From: Crossaster papposus
Taxonomy: Eukaryota > Echinodermata > Asteroidea > Velatida > Solasteridae
Assembly (NCBI GenBank): GCA_037893245.1
Contig: JBAIAA010000019.1
Coordinates: 930,001 to 994,000, forward strand
DNA length: 64,000 nucleotides
Reading direction: 5' to 3'
Both the position numbers and the translations under genes were made by a program. The notes under the pieces are model-generated. The model searched no databases. It was not told where the DNA came from and was given only the letters and a program-made list of their open reading frames with translations. How positions within the stretch are numbered: the first letter of the stretch is position 1; every line of letters starts with the position of its first letter. Positions 11,354 through 22,779 of the stretch are shown piece by piece.

Positions 11354-11551
11354 GCCACACAAAACAAAACAATTACATGTGCTTATGTGCATAATGAAAT
11401 ACACGCTCTGCGTAAGTACAAGCCAAAAGACAAGGCTGAAAAAGTTGAAATCGCGCGCACGAAAATTGTCGCAGAATACATGAGAAACATGTCGCCACAG
11501 GATAAATTGTATATCAAACGAAAGATCATTGCTTCCTTTATCGATGTGTAG
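11354..11551 (+). CDS. Short basic ORF, possibly BESS-like
   Basis: A plus-strand frame of about 65 codons runs from after a TAA to TAG at 11549. It has no good ATG at its beginning, so it would be a 3' exon. The last part (EYMRNMSPQDKLYIKRKII) has the helix-loop-helix spacing of a BESS-type C-terminal motif found in MADF-type DNA-binding proteins. This is suggestive only. It stops 12 bases before the 20-mer repeat at 11564. It could be the accessory DNA-binding gene of a Harbinger-like element, or noise. Confidence 0.3.
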   Translation, partial: ATQNKTITCAYVHNEIHALRKYKPKDKAEKVEIARTKIVAEYMRNMSPQDKLYIKRKIIASFIDV

Positions 11552-11939
11552 TGAATATTTGTTAGTCCAGTCAGGGCGCAGAAACTAAACACACGACAAA
11601 AAAACTTCGAGTGAACAAAATTCTGCCAAAAACATACGAAATCGCGTCATATTTTATATCATTCGATTCAGAAAAACGTTAGCGTTCCACTTACCATGCC
11701 ATCTTGGAGAATCACTGCTTCGTTTGCAACGTGTAGTTAGTTAAAACAAAGCTGCCGAAAAATGACCTCATTAACGCGTGCGCTGCGGACTGACTGTATC
11801 CCAAAGTAAAACACGGAGTGCTACAGACACAGTCCAATCATTAATTGCACCAGAATATTAAATATCTTCAGTACTGAAATTCGTTCGGCGCCATCTTTAT
11901 TACATTTTTAATCACTTCTGAAGACAAGTCTTTTAACTT

Positions 11940-12354
11940 CTGGCTCTTAATTATTTTACTTTTCGCTGTTTCAATTTATTTGTTTAAACCCACCCAGTTT
12001 TATCTGTAATATTTTAACTATTCCAATTCGTAACCTTAATTTTTTTGCTAAATTCTCCTAATGTTTTAATTAGTTTTATTCTGATTCTTGTATATATTTG
12101 TGTGTATTTCTTATAGGAATTTTACTTATTTTACTCTACATGTAGTTTTATCTAATTCTGTGTTTAATTGTTAATTTTTGTTTTGTTCTTATGTTTATTG
12201 TTTTACCATTTTATGTTTTGTGTACGTTTTACTTATATATTTACTTTTAAGTATATTTGAAACTTTATTTAGGTTTTATTAGTTTATTTGTATTTCCCAG
12301 GGCCCCATGGAAGACCACAAGTTTATGTGAATGGGTCTCCCTGGTAAAATAAAG

Positions 12355-12390
<36 letters not shown>

Positions 12391-12402
12391 AATAATAATA
12401 TG
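11940..12402 (+). mobile_element. LINE/SINE 3' end with (AAT)n microsatellite
   Basis: A T-rich 3' UTR-like stretch leads into a conserved-looking block, GGCCCCATGGAAGACCACAA (12302-12321), and a GGGTCTCCCTGGTAAAATAA block. It ends in an AAT microsatellite (12353-12401). This arrangement is typical of CR1/L2-type 3' termini. No coding part is attached. Confidence 0.6.
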
Positions 12403-12634
12403 CGAGGACGTCGCAACATCACGTTTGAATCGGCTCCGCAAAAAAGTGCTGTTTTTTACTGTAAGTACAAGCAGTTACAGCTCTAAACCTAAGATAGTGT
12501 ACAATTAGACATTGTAGATAATTCATGGATATCTGATATTGCTGTGATCGTGGCAAATAGAGACGTTTGGGGGGTCGATAGGCTAGGCGTAGCGGCAACG
12601 CTGCCTCCGCCATCTTGCCTGTAGGCCTATAACA

Positions 12635-14096
12635 ATGGCTTTCCAGTTTCAAAGACAAGAGCTGAAAAGGCCGAACACACTACGGTTCTACCCACGCGGT
12701 TTGAGAATCACACCTAAAGACGTGTTTCAGTCCATTGTTAATGAACACCTGGAGAGTAGTGCCATTAAATGTATAGCGGAACTCAATACAGGCTGGTACA
12801 ATGTGTCCTTTGAAAATGAAAAGGCGTGTGAAAGCCTCATTATTCGAGGAATTCGGCTTAACGGTGCTGTGGTAGCGTGCGAGAGAGCAAGTATACACAA
12901 TTCAGTCGTCGTTTATGTAAAAGCACCTTACGAGATGTTCGATCAGACGGTTATGGCGGCCCCTTCGTGCTACGGTACCGTGACCAACATTAGAAGGCAG
13001 CATTACAACTTCGACGAGAATGTGGAGACGGGAGTAAGAAGCTTGCTTGTCAAAAATGTGAGAAAACCCATACCATCTTTCGTAAAAGTTGGAAGTTTCA
13101 ACCTACCAGTCAGACACCGGGGCAGATCCATACATGTAGGCTGTGCAGTCAGCCAGGACACATCGCTCGCGATTGCGATATGCAAGGGCGATGTTTCCGT
13201 TGCGGCGAGCGAGGACACACGGTAGAACAGCACCGCGCCTTCGAGAAGGACGCAGTTAAAGACACAGTTAACGCCGCAGATAGCAACAGCGAAAGTGACG
13301 AGGAAAGCGAAGAATCGAAAAACCAAGAGAGTTACACGGAAAAGGAGGCCAACACGATAGACGAGGAACAAGATGACCGAGAAGAAGGAGAAATATCCAA
13401 TGATGACAAAGAAACAGAGGTAGCAGAGAAGATAGACAAGACAGACAAGACAGACAAACAACCAAGGAAAAATACACGAGTGATTGAAGTGGAAATACAC
13501 CAACCCCCAAGACAGCCAACGCAGGACAACGAGACCAAAGACCCATCTCCACCCAAAAAGATCAGAATTCAGAAGAGCACTACCGAGCTGACTTCCCCAA
13601 GTAGTCACCCAGTAGCCACTAAAGACCAAGCTGGACAGATCCACGACGACAACAGAAGAGAAAAGGAAAAGAAGGGCCCCCAAATAACGAAAGCAAACGC
13701 ACAGGAAAGACAGAAGTCAACAAAACCAACGAGACAAGGACAAACAGAAACGCAAAGGAAAAGCCGAAAGAAACTCAAAAACCCCAACAAGTCTCCCACA
13801 GACTGTGGTCGGATATAGTAAAAAAGGAACACAAAATTCAAGCGAAAGAACACAAACAAACACAGGCAGAAACACCTTTTCCTAGTGAGGATGAAATGGA
13901 AAGCACACCGATCCCGAAAGACAGAGACGAACACTTAAATTTTGGTGAAGCTTATGCGGACCTTGTTCCTTATACGAGGAAAGGGGTCCAACATTTCCGG
14001 AAACGCAGAGGAGCGGGCCAGGGCTCTCACCGCAGTCGAGACACTCCCTACCCATCCGGCAGGGGGAGAGGAAGAGGAAAACCTCCGAAGGTTTGA
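12635..14096 (+). pseudogene. LINE ORF1 (nucleic-acid-binding protein), frameshifted
   Basis: The start at 12635 (MAFQFQRQELKRPNTLRFYP) follows a leader ending CCTATAACA. The first about 165 residues resemble the ORF1 of copy 2 (KRPNTLRF / DRPNTIRF; VVYVKAPYEM / VVYIEAPYEM), probably an RRM-like domain. A frameshift near the GGGG at about 13119 moves into the frame with two zinc knuckles: CRLCSQPGHIARDC (CCHC), then CFRCGERGHTVEQH. A long Lys/Glu-rich basic-acidic tail follows. A second frameshift lies around 13740-13890, after which the frame ends at 14096 with a GRGRGR-rich end. It would package LINE RNA. Confidence 0.8.
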
Positions 14097-14135
14097 GTGT
14101 TTAAATGTATCAATTCTTGACCTTTTTTTGTAAAT

Positions 14136-17100
14136 ATGGAAACCTGTTTATTTGTGTGTATCTTAATGGTGGTAACTATAGCAACATTGAATGTCAATGG
14201 TTTGCGGGATCACACTAAGCGTGATATTATCTTTAATTATCTTACTCGCAGAAAAATTGGTATTGCTTTTTTGCAGGAAACTCGTAGTGAACTCGAAGAC
14301 GAGAACACTTGGCGCAAACAATGGGGAGGTGACATTTTATTTAGTCATGGGAAGACTAATTCTAAGGGTGTTGCCATTTTAGTTGCTCCTAAAACGGGTC
14401 TTAATTTAACCAACAGGGAGAGTGATACGGAAGGCAGATGGGTTAAAGGGGATGTCACATGGGACAGTCAAACTTTGTCATTGATTTCCATTTATGCGCC
14501 AAATGTTCTCTACCCAAGAGTTAAATTCTTTGAGGGTATTAGGGACAAATTTACCATCACTAATAACCTTATTATGGGGGGATATTTTAACTGCCAGACC
14601 CAGTCTAACATGCAAGATAGAAGTGTTGATACTTTGCATAATCTGATCACTGCAAATGACCTTATTGATACCTGGGAAAGCCTTTTTCCAGAACATCCAG
14701 GCTACACATTTTATCACTAGGGTCTCAAACGATCCAGCAGAATTGATTACCTCTTTTTTTTCGAGGAACTTAATGTGTCAAATTAATAATATTTCGGTTA
14801 GCTGTACGGGTATGACTGATCACAACATTGTTGATTTGCGTCTCGATGACAGTAATACGGTTCGTGGCCCCGGTAGATGGATTTGTAATAACACTCTTTT
14901 AGACGATAATCAGTGCAAGAAAAGGATTTATATTTTCTGGAATTATTGGAGAACCAAAAAGAGTGATTATAGTAATCCCATGGATTGGTGGGATCTGGGT
15001 AAGATTAGAATAAAAGAAATTATCACTGATTATAGTAAATAGAAGCACCACAAAGAAAAACAGATAAAAACTAATCTGGAAAGGGAGTACAACAACATGT
15101 TAGCTGACGGGAATTCTAGTTCTGATCAAATAAACAATATTGAAGATCAACTTAAGGAGTACGAGACTCAAGAATTGGAGAAGGCCAAATTAAAATGCCA
15201 TACTTGTAATAAGGTTGATGGAGAAAAGCCCACCAGGTATTATTTTGCATTGGAAAAGCAGTTGGCTAATAACAAAATCATCCATGGTCTTCAAACAGAA
15301 AATGGCAACGTGGTTTCTGAGCCAATTCAAGTTATTAGATGTGTCAATGATTTTTATAACAAATTGTTTGCCGAAGAAAACAATTATCTGAATCAAACAA
15401 ACAAAATTATTAATTCCATTGATCTCAATATCTCCATTGATGCTCAAAAATGAGCTTGACGACAGCATCACAGCAGGAGAGTTGACACGAGCTCTTTTTC
15501 AGATGAAAAAAAGGAAAACCCCTGGGTCTGACGGGCTCACGGTGGAATTTTACCAATCCTTTTGGCCGTTATTAACAAAATATTTTCATGACGTTGTTGA
15601 AGCAAGTAAACATAAAGGGGACCTCCATAATTCGATGCATACCGCCCTTATTAGGTTGATATTTGAAAACAGGGAGGAGAAAACTAATCTAAAACATTGG
15701 AGACCAATTAGTCTTTTAAATGTAGACTATAACATTATTGCCAAAACCATTACTAATCGCTTGAGTAAGGCCATGCCCCATATTATAGGAGAGGAGCAGA
15801 GTTGCGGTGTCCAGGGAAGAAATATCCATGATAATCTTACTATTTTGAGAGATGTGGCTGATTATGTTAATATTTTTAATATCCGGGCAGCTCTTTTGTC
15901 AATAGATCAAGAAAAGGCTTTCGATCGAGTGGAGAGAAATTACCTGTTCTTAGTCATGGACAAAAAAATGGGCCTCCCTGCTAATCTTATTGACTGGATT
16001 AAGGTCTTGTACACAAACACCAGAAGCAGTGTTATTGTGAATAATTTTATCAGTGAGTCGTTCGAAGTAAATAGAGGTATCAGGCAGGGTTGTCCTCTGC
16101 CCCCCCCCCCCTACTTTACGCAATTAGTGTGGAGGGCCTAGCCTCACTTATTCGCCAAAATAACAGGATTTGGGGCATTCAAATTTATATCAACAACCCA
16201 TTCAAAATTGTGCAGCACGCCGATGACATGACCATTTTTGTTACAAAAGAAGATGATTTCGGCATTTTGTTCAGCATTTTCCGAATTTATAGCGAAGGTA
16301 CAGAAGCCAAAATTAACATTGACAAGTCTGCTGGGCTCTGGCTGGGAGCGTGGAAACACAGAACGGACAACCCTGCCTCGTACACATTTGTTCATAATAG
16401 CCTAAAAATTTTGGGAATTCGTTTTGGAAACTGCGTGAGATTGGAGGAGAATTGGGAGCCGCGTGTTAATAAAATCAAATGTACATTGAATCGGTGGAAA
16501 CACCGCAACCTTAACTTGAGGGGAAGAGCTATTATTATCAATACAATGGTGGGGGCGGGATTGAGCTATTTAGGAACTATTCTCCCTTGCCCCGATGATT
16601 TGGTCAAACAGCTTGAGAAATATGTGTGGGAATTTTTTTGGAGTGGAAAAAGCGAAAAAATTAAGCGCAATACGCTCAAGGGCCATACCAAGCAGGGGGA
16701 AATAGGAGTTATAGACATTCCTCTGGAGTTAAGTGCACTTAAAGTTAAGAATCTTGTTAGGTTTTGTAGTTGTACAGGGAAGTGGCGTGATTTAGTGGAG
16801 TTTTGGATTAGTCAAGCTAGTGGAAAATAAATTAAACCGGGGCAATTCATGTTAACACCCCGGCCTTTTACAGAAACCGTATTAATACATTTAAACGCGT
16901 TGGTGGTAACATTAATTATGTTGTTTCCTGTTTTAATGAAGTAAGACATATCCCGTTATGGAAAAATTTGACCATTATCAAAAACAATATTCTTATGGAC
17001 AGTCCTGTTTTAAGAAATTTTAGTTTGTTTACGTTGGGTGACATTCTGCGTGACAAAAAGGTCGTCACTGCTAAGGAAATTTCGGATTCCTGTAACTTGA

Positions 17101-17915
17101 AAATTATAAATGCTGGGCGTCTTGTAGGAAGACTACGAACTAATATTGAAGATCGTTTTATTCAGGAAGACCGAGAAGGTCCAAGTAATCACATTGTTAA
17201 TAGCTTTTGTTTGACCAGTTATGATAATATTGATAGTGATGATATGCCTGGGAATCAGTTAACAGTTAAGGGTGTTTATAATAATTTAATTACCAAGATT
17301 TGTGTTTCTCCCATTTGTGACACCAAGTGGCAAACCATTTTACAGCTGGCTGTTCCACCGAACTGGGAAAAAAATTGGTGCCCCAAAGACAACCTTCTTG
17401 ATCACGGCGATAAAGACATCTGGTTCCGAATTAAACATCGAATCTTGCCCACCAAAATGAAGCTGTACATGATGGGTATTTCTCGTGATGAATTATGTTG
17501 CCTCTGTGAAACAAATTCGGAGACTATTCAGCATTTATTTATTCATTGTAAAAAAACTCTCCAGTGCTGGCTTTTTATTGAAATGCTTTTAAGGAAGTAT
17601 TACAACAACAAATGTATTTTCCTCAACGACTATCATAGAATTCTGGGATACGGTAGATATATGGATGATGTTGCCTTATTTTTGACAGGAAAAATGTTAA
17701 AGACAATTTGGAATGTTAGATGTTATTTGTCCACTAATGAAAACAACGATACTGGTCCGGTTACTAATATGATTCTCGACAATTTCAAATGCAATCTAAA
17801 GAAAACCATTAGTTTAGAATATAAACGTCTCAGTCCGACTTCATTCAGTTATACATTTTGTAGAAACCAAGCCATTTGCTATGTGAGAAACGAAAAATTA
17901 TATTTCGGTTTTTAA
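14136..17915 (+). pseudogene. LINE ORF2 (endonuclease, reverse transcriptase), broken
   Basis: Domains in order: an APE-type endonuclease with TLNVNGL, FLQETR and a HNIV segment with the catalytic DH (TDHNIVDLRL); a linker; RT with WRPISLLNVDYNIIAKT, FDRVERNYLF, a GIRQGCPL segment and QHADDMTIF carrying the ADD catalytic pair; and a C-terminal domain with CCLCETNSETIQHLFIHC (cysteine/histidine knuckle). Breaks: TAG at about 14718, a shift at the T-run about 14755, TAG at 15040, a shift at about 15450, a shift at the C12 run 16100-16111, and a shift between 16830 and 16968. Several breaks lie in homopolymers, so some may be sequencing errors, but the stops are real lesions if the reads are right. 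Confidence 0.85.
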
Positions 17916-18023
17916 TTTGTTTGTCAGTTTTGTTTGTACAGTTTGTTTTCCTTGTAATTGTAACTGTACTCTGCGTGGTACATTGCTTATTCTGTACATT
18001 TTGTATGATATATAATTAATGTG

Positions 18024-18048
18024 GAATAAACGGAGTCTTAGAACTCGA
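18024..18048 (+). terminator. LINE 3' end: AATAAA plus short stem-loop
   Basis: AATAAACGGAGTCTTAGAACTC combines a polyadenylation signal with a small hairpin (GAGT paired with ACTC). The same arrangement, AATAAACGGAGT-loop-ACTCC, ends copy 2 (about 47920-47950, minus strand) and copy 3 (about 51698-51728, minus strand). It is probably the 3' recognition element of this LINE family. Confidence 0.6.
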
Positions 18049-18073
18049 AAAAGAAGGGCAAAAAAAAAATTAC

Positions 18074-18325
18074 CTTTAAAGAAGCGCATGTCGGTTGCCT
18101 GGGTAAAGACGTCCGTTCCAATGCAAGTTACAGGTTCACCTTGGATAATGTCCACACGGCCGAGGTTCCCTTTGCCAATTCCCGTCCAGTAGGCGAATCC
18201 ATTGAGGAGACCAATACCTCTTAACTTCCCGCTACTGGCTCGGGTAACCACAGTACGACCCCCACCCGCGAGATCACAAAATTCAATGCGTCTTTGGTCG
18301 AAATCACACCAGTAGAGTCTGTTTG
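18074..18325 (-). CDS. LRP-like receptor exon, YWTD (LDLR class B) repeats
   Basis: The exon of 252 bp on the minus strand is flanked by TTGTTTGCAG and GTAATT. It encodes NRLYWCDFDQRRIEFCDLAG followed by an RTVV segment, then GIGLLNGFAYWTGIGKGN and RVDIIQG: two consecutive YWTD-type blades of a six-bladed extracellular propeller. It begins with two bases completing a codon and ends in phase 1. This matches the phase-1 end of the exon at 22655-22779 upstream. Intact, no lesions. It belongs to a membrane receptor of the LRP/LDLR class, probably binding secreted ligands. The particular orthologue cannot be told from three exons. Confidence 0.85.
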
Positions 18326-18623
18326 CTGCAAACAATAACATCACACGGAATAGTTTACTCACGGTTTATTTTTGATGGCATGAAAGTAATACAACTTTTA
18401 CATGGAAGGCTTCTAGATCAGAAAAGATCTTCTTGCATGAAAATGACAACACGTGTGTCTAATGTAGGGACTCCCTCAATATGGTTGTATCACTCATACA
18501 TCTTGTGTTAACCAGATCAGATAATGTTGGAACACTGCGCGTATACCTGTGTAACCCGCCTTGAGTTGGCACTGTTTTTCTTCTGATACGTCCAACGTGT
18601 TTGACCGAATATGCCATAACCAA

Positions 18624-18868
18624 GGGCCAATTTCATGGAGCTGCTCAGCACAAAAACATTCTTAGCATAAAACAAGCCTCGCTTAGTAAAAACAGGTTAC
18701 CTGTCAAAACTCCATGTGCTTTTCGCGCTAAGGAAAAGACCAGCGGAATACCAATCACAAGCAATATACATTACCTGAAAATGTGGTATGTAGGCCTAAC
18801 CCTGTTTTTGCCAAGAACAAATGTTCATGCTAAGCAATGTTTTGTGCTTAGAAGCTGTGAAATGGGCC
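18624..18868. mobile_element. MITE with GGGCC termini (train member 1)
   Basis: The left end GGGCCAATTTCATGGAGC and subterminal AGCACAAAAACATTCTTAGC are mirrored at the right end (GCTAAGCAATGTTTTGTGCT... ending TGAAATGGGCCC). About 245 bp, no coding. The right end abuts the next element with only CAG between them. Confidence 0.65.
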
Positions 18869-18871
18869 CCA

Positions 18872-19273
18872 GGGGCCGATTTTACAAATCATAAACGCAC
18901 AAACCCGGGCCAACTTCCAGCGTGCGCGCGTGCATATAACCCGACCTTTCACAAGAAAACTAGTCTGCACAATACAATCACGTACGGTAGTTCTGCATGT
19001 TCTATATACCACACAGTCGACTAGTTGTTGGCATATAAATAATTTGTTTTGAAAACTATACACACGTATCAAAAATCGTTTCAAATCTGTTTATTCTTTG
19101 AAATTATAACTCTCGACCATCTGACGACCATCGGACCGATCTTAAGTTAAGATGAGTTCAGCGGCGTTGCTATGGAAGTTATAAGGACGTGAAATCGATC
19201 CTATAGGACGAGTCGCGAATTAGGACGAGTTACTCTTCTTAAGACGCGTCTTAGCGTTTCGTGAAATCGGCCC
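18872..19273. mobile_element. MITE with GGGCCGATTT termini (train member 2)
   Basis: GGGCCGATTTTACAAATC on the left pairs with GTTTCGTGAAATCGGCCC on the right. The left flank is CAG and the right flank CTG, both of the CWG type. The interior has repeated GGACGAGTTA and AAGACGCGTCTTA motifs. There is no coding. The 3-bp flanks and termini suggest PIF/Harbinger-like origin. Confidence 0.6.
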
Positions 19274-19586
19274 CTGGACCGGTATTTATCAAGCAACTTA
19301 AGTTAGGTATGCCTAAGCGGTAAGTACCAAGCTAAATACCATACTTATGTTGGAATTCACAGCTTGACTTAAGTACCTACGTAGCTAAGTAGGATACTCC
19401 AATTTAGGTATGGTGCCTAGATCTGTCGAAAGGTCTTTTCAAAGGACTTATGTCACATTTCACATTGTTTTCATGTAGATTTATGCGGTTTGGCGATGGG
19501 TCAGCTCATGTGTCAAAATGACCACTGATGACAAATGCACTGGAAACAACTGTGCATGGGTCTGTATACAGTACAGTGTAGAACTA

Positions 19587-19802
19587 CACTGTAAACAAAA
19601 ATAACCGTACAATAACGGGGTTTCCACCTGTAAAAGAACAAACCATCGCCGTATTTTTATTTTAACGGATTTTGGACGTGAAATTAAGGTAGTGTGCCTT
19701 GAAAATATCACGTCCAAAATCCGTTAAAATAAAAATACGGCGATTGTTTTGTTTTTTTTACAGGTGGAAAACCCGGTTATTTTTCGATTATTTTTTACAG
19801 TG
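19587..19802. mobile_element. 216-bp Tc1/mariner-type MITE, nested
   Basis: The element begins CACTGTAAACAAAAATAACC and ends with its near inverted copy (GGTTATTTTTCGATTATTTTTTACAGTG type). Its two arms of about 75 bp are inverted copies (CCGTATTTTTATTTTAACGG paired across 19700). TA occurs at both flanks (19585-19586 and 19803-19804). It is inserted inside the Harbinger-like element. Confidence 0.75.
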
Positions 19803-19884
19803 TACGGTCATGAAAAAGCCAAAAGAGAAACCAATTAAACTTCGTTCACTTGGCAATGTATGGGTTGTGTTAGTATCCGGTTCC

Positions 19885-20079
19885 AAAGTTTTCCCTGACA
19901 ACGTTGGCAAGGTCTAAAATCAAAATGGTACGATGATCAAACCGATATCTTTGATAAAGTTCAATGTCATTGTCGGTATCCAATGGATGCACCCTGTCCC
20001 GAAATACACGTTCCCACCTCATTGCGCGCCGCTGATTTATGTCCATTTGCGCCAACAGCAATAACACAGCCATCTCCAA
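19885..20079 (-). pseudogene. Harbinger transposase N-terminal fragment
   Basis: The minus-strand frame starting MEMAVLLLLAQMDINQRRAM leads into RWERVFRDRVHPLD and ELYQRYRFDHRTI. This layout, with an Arg-rich VFRDR segment then a Tyr-Arg-Phe helix, is what I associate with the N-terminus of animal Harbinger transposases. The catalytic DDE part is absent, so the element cannot move itself. Confidence 0.6.
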
Positions 20080-20703
20080 GTATAGCTCCCTTTACGAAAT
20101 GAGCAGAATTGATGAGATAAAAGATGAGATAAATGCGTCCTAACGGACGAGAGAGCCGCAGCACTCCAAGAACAAACGTCCTGTCACGAGCTCGGTCAAA
20201 AGAGGGAAGCAAGAACTGTTCTCTCCGGAAGTGTCGCAAATTGTTAGAGTTTAAAGACACAAACCAACGATCAAAGCCGTGGACGGGCAGAAATTAGCTT
20301 TGTAAATCAATCAATAGCTTGATAACAAATTTCCAGGGGAGACCACAAGGGGGTTTTCTGCCATTTCCCCCAAAACTTCCCCGCACACTAAAAAAGCCAA
20401 CACACTTGAACTTAAGACATCCCCATATGTGTCTTAGATTTAGAGGTGAATTTGAGTAGGATACTTTAGATAAGTAGCTTGGAGAATCCCACTTTAGTAT
20501 AGTACTTTACCTAAGTACCGACTTAGGCACCGTACTTTGACTTAAGTTGCTTGATAAATACCGGCCCTGGTCTCTCCTACTCCGCAAGCTAGGTTGGAGG
20601 TTCAACGTCAGGACGCTCTCTAGAACTAGTAGTATAGACCATTTCCAAATGTAAACAAACTACTGAAATATTATGAAAAACCTTACTCGATTGTAAACAT
20701 TAT

Positions 20704-21403
20704 GGGCCAAATTCATAAACGGTGATGATCACCGGATTATTTTAGTCGCGTACAACTATTGTACGGTGGCTAAAACAGAGAAGTGCGCGTGTGGATAAAC
20801 TCCTGTTATCATCGCAATTCAGTAAGAAAATAATCGGCTGTTTATCTAGCCGTGTATAAGTTCCTGCTTTTTTAGCCGATGTTTAGTGGTCTAGCCGTAC
20901 ATCATTCTATTCACAGCGGATTACGTTGAATAATATGTTGAATAAAAGGGCATATCTATCTTCGAAAACACGCATATCGCTGTGCTCTGCTGATCAGCTC
21001 ATTTGACACTAGTGGGAGGGTCGCCCTGTCGAAAAAAACGTGCTTTTACTCATGACAATAAAATGGGTCTCATTGAGTGTGTAAAAGATAGACAAAACAG
21101 TTCTTCCTGTGCTATTTTAATGATACGCAGCAAATCCAGGGCCTTATTACCTCCCCCCCACAAGCAAGCCAACAGAAAAATGGTAACTTGTACACGAGAT
21201 AAACAAGCGCCTTGGGACGATAGCAATTTATGTTGTTACTTAGACACATGTCACTAACCATGTACGTTTGATAAACAGCAGCTGAACTGATCACTCTTTA
21301 TGAATTCGGACCTAGCTTTGTACGTTCGATCATCAACTGTTTATACACAGTTTAGCCTAGTTAATCGTGATCAAGGGAAAATGACCGTTTATGAATCTGG
21401 CCC
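20704..21403. mobile_element. MITE with GGGCC termini and TAT duplication (train member 4)
   Basis: The left end GGGCCAAATTCATAAACGGT pairs with the right end ACCGTTTATGAATCTGGCCC. TAT lies at both flanks (20701-20703 and 21404-21406). 700 bp, no coding capacity. PIF/Harbinger-like by duplication size and termini. Confidence 0.75.
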
Positions 21404-21406
21404 TAT

Positions 21407-22053
21407 TAGTCTCACGCATTCTGTGAAATTACGGCACCTGGTGTGATATTGTTTTCAGGAAAGGTGGAATTGTGTATGTATACATTTGTTTAACGATTGC
21501 CAGCCGGCAATCATAGGAAAATCCTTACTAATTTAAAACACTTCCCCCAATCTCTTCAATTTAGTTAGTCCACATTTTATTTGCAATAGTGGTTATTTGG
21601 TCTTGAATACTCACCGATTGCGATAATCAAAACTACTGAACCAAATCGGGGGTTATTGTATCATTTTTCTTCTAACAAGATTTCCTCTAAGTGGAGGTAG
21701 GGCCTATGTGAAGTATGAGGTTGCGTGTTTTCTTGGACCACCCTGTACTTTAAAGTCATAAACCGTGCACACTTCTCACAAACATAATTCTGATCATGTG
21801 GTTATTTAGTTTGTGGACCTTACCATGCGGACGACGGTGGCCTTCAAAAAGTGTTGACTCTGAGCTCTGATCTGTCGTTAAAACTGCTATTTTCAAATCC
21901 AATCTCAGTTGGGGCCTCATACCGACACATTACATTTGTCTCTTTCTGCAAAGTTTTGTCTATGTATAGGTCATTGTTTTCAACCAAGTGTTGAATGTCC
22001 ATACAGCTGTGGGTATTCATTTTGGGGTTATGCCATATTCTGATAAATAGTTC
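21407..22053. other. Intron-like stretch, nothing recognised
   Basis: AT-rich sequence with no splice-supported frame, and no terminal repeats found. It lies between two LRP-like exons. Confidence 0.3.
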
Positions 22054-22061
22054 AGTATGTG

Positions 22062-22494
22062 CAGTGGCGTAACTTTGGTTTAGGGTGCCCGGGGGCAAGA
22101 ATGGGTTGGGTGCCCCCGACCAAATGCGGGCGCCTACATGTTCCTTTGTTATGAAGTTAGAATGCATAACTCCCCCGTTTAACCGTTTTGGCTTGGTGGA
22201 TTGAGGGCGCTCAACCAATTTACAATATGAGTCCAATTAAGTCCAAGGCGGATATTTCGATACCAGTACTAATATATATTAAAAGCTATGATCAGACAGC
22301 TTGATGTCTTCTCAATATTTCGATAGTTATGGTCAAAGGTGTAATCCTATGCCAGGTGGGGAAAGGTTTCCACTTTTAAAAGTTCATCGCAAAGAAATTA
22401 TTATCGTGTGTGCCAGACCCGCTAGGTTCCACTCTGGCCCGGGTGCCCGGGTCCCCCCCCCCCCCCCCTCGAGCGCAGAGGAGTTATGCTACTG
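22062..22494. mobile_element. hAT-type MITE with perfect 8-bp duplication
   Basis: The termini are CAGTGGCGTAACTTTGG and, from the other end, CAGTAGCATAACTCCTC, the CAGTGGCG-type ends of hAT elements. AGTATGTG flanks both sides exactly (22054-22061 and 22495-22502). 433 bp including a poly-C run near 22453-22469. No transposase. Confidence 0.9.
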
Positions 22495-22654
22495 AGTATG
22501 TGCTTCCACATAAACTTAACGTTTGTGGTTGATATGTCTTTTTGTAATAACACAGATCTCACTCCTGTTAAGTTAGGGCATGTACAAAATAGTTTGTCTT
22601 CATCTTGTGGAGTGTTATTTCGAAGAACCAAATTGAGAAAAAAAGAGAAATTAC

Positions 22655-22779
22655 CTGGTACGTCGACGGCCAGACCAAAAACGTTTCCGATATCAGAGTC
22701 AATTAGCACTAGGCGATTCGCTCCCAAAGTACTACAGCGCTCAATTCCTTTGAAACCGGTGACTGTATAAAACACATAC
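22655..22779 (-). CDS. LRP-like receptor exon, YWTD blade part
   Basis: The minus-strand exon of 125 bp lies between acceptor CTCTGTATAG and donor GTAATT. It encodes YVFYTVTGFKGIERCSTLGA, then NRLVLIDSDIGNVFGLAVDV, the GLAVD motif that normally precedes the next YW blade. The first base completes a codon from the upstream exon (which ends in phase 2), and the last base begins a codon finished by the exon at 18325. This exact fit joins the three exons into one propeller-encoding gene. Confidence 0.85.

Larger units (their letters stand above)
12404..18063 (+). mobile_element. Tx1/L1-like LINE, copy 1, near full length
   Basis: A two-ORF non-LTR retrotransposon of about 5.65 kb. It comprises a 5' UTR (12404-12634), ORF1 with an RNA-binding-like domain and zinc knuckles, ORF2 with endonuclease, RT and a C-terminal cysteine motif, and a short 3' UTR ending in AATAAACGGAGTC plus an A-rich tail. 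It sits in the intron just downstream of the LRP-like exon at 18074, in the opposite orientation. Both ORFs are broken, so the copy is inactive. Copies 2 and 3 of the same family lie at 47900-51690 and 51690-64000 on the other strand. Confidence 0.85.
19277..20576. mobile_element. Non-autonomous PIF/Harbinger-like element (train member 3)
   Basis: The TIRs read GACCGGTATTTATCAAGCAA and, from the other end, GGCCGGTATTTATCAAGCAA, with further matching interior (CTTAAGT). CTG flanks both ends (19274-19276 and 20577-20579), a 3-bp duplication as in PIF/Harbinger. It retains a transposase N-terminal fragment on the minus strand and contains a nested TA-type MITE. Confidence 0.7.

Noticed and set aside
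13003-13934. Long minus-strand frames over LINE ORF1
   Set aside because: Antisense shadows of the Lys/Glu-rich ORF1 tail, hydrophobic and Cys/Leu-rich without domain logic.
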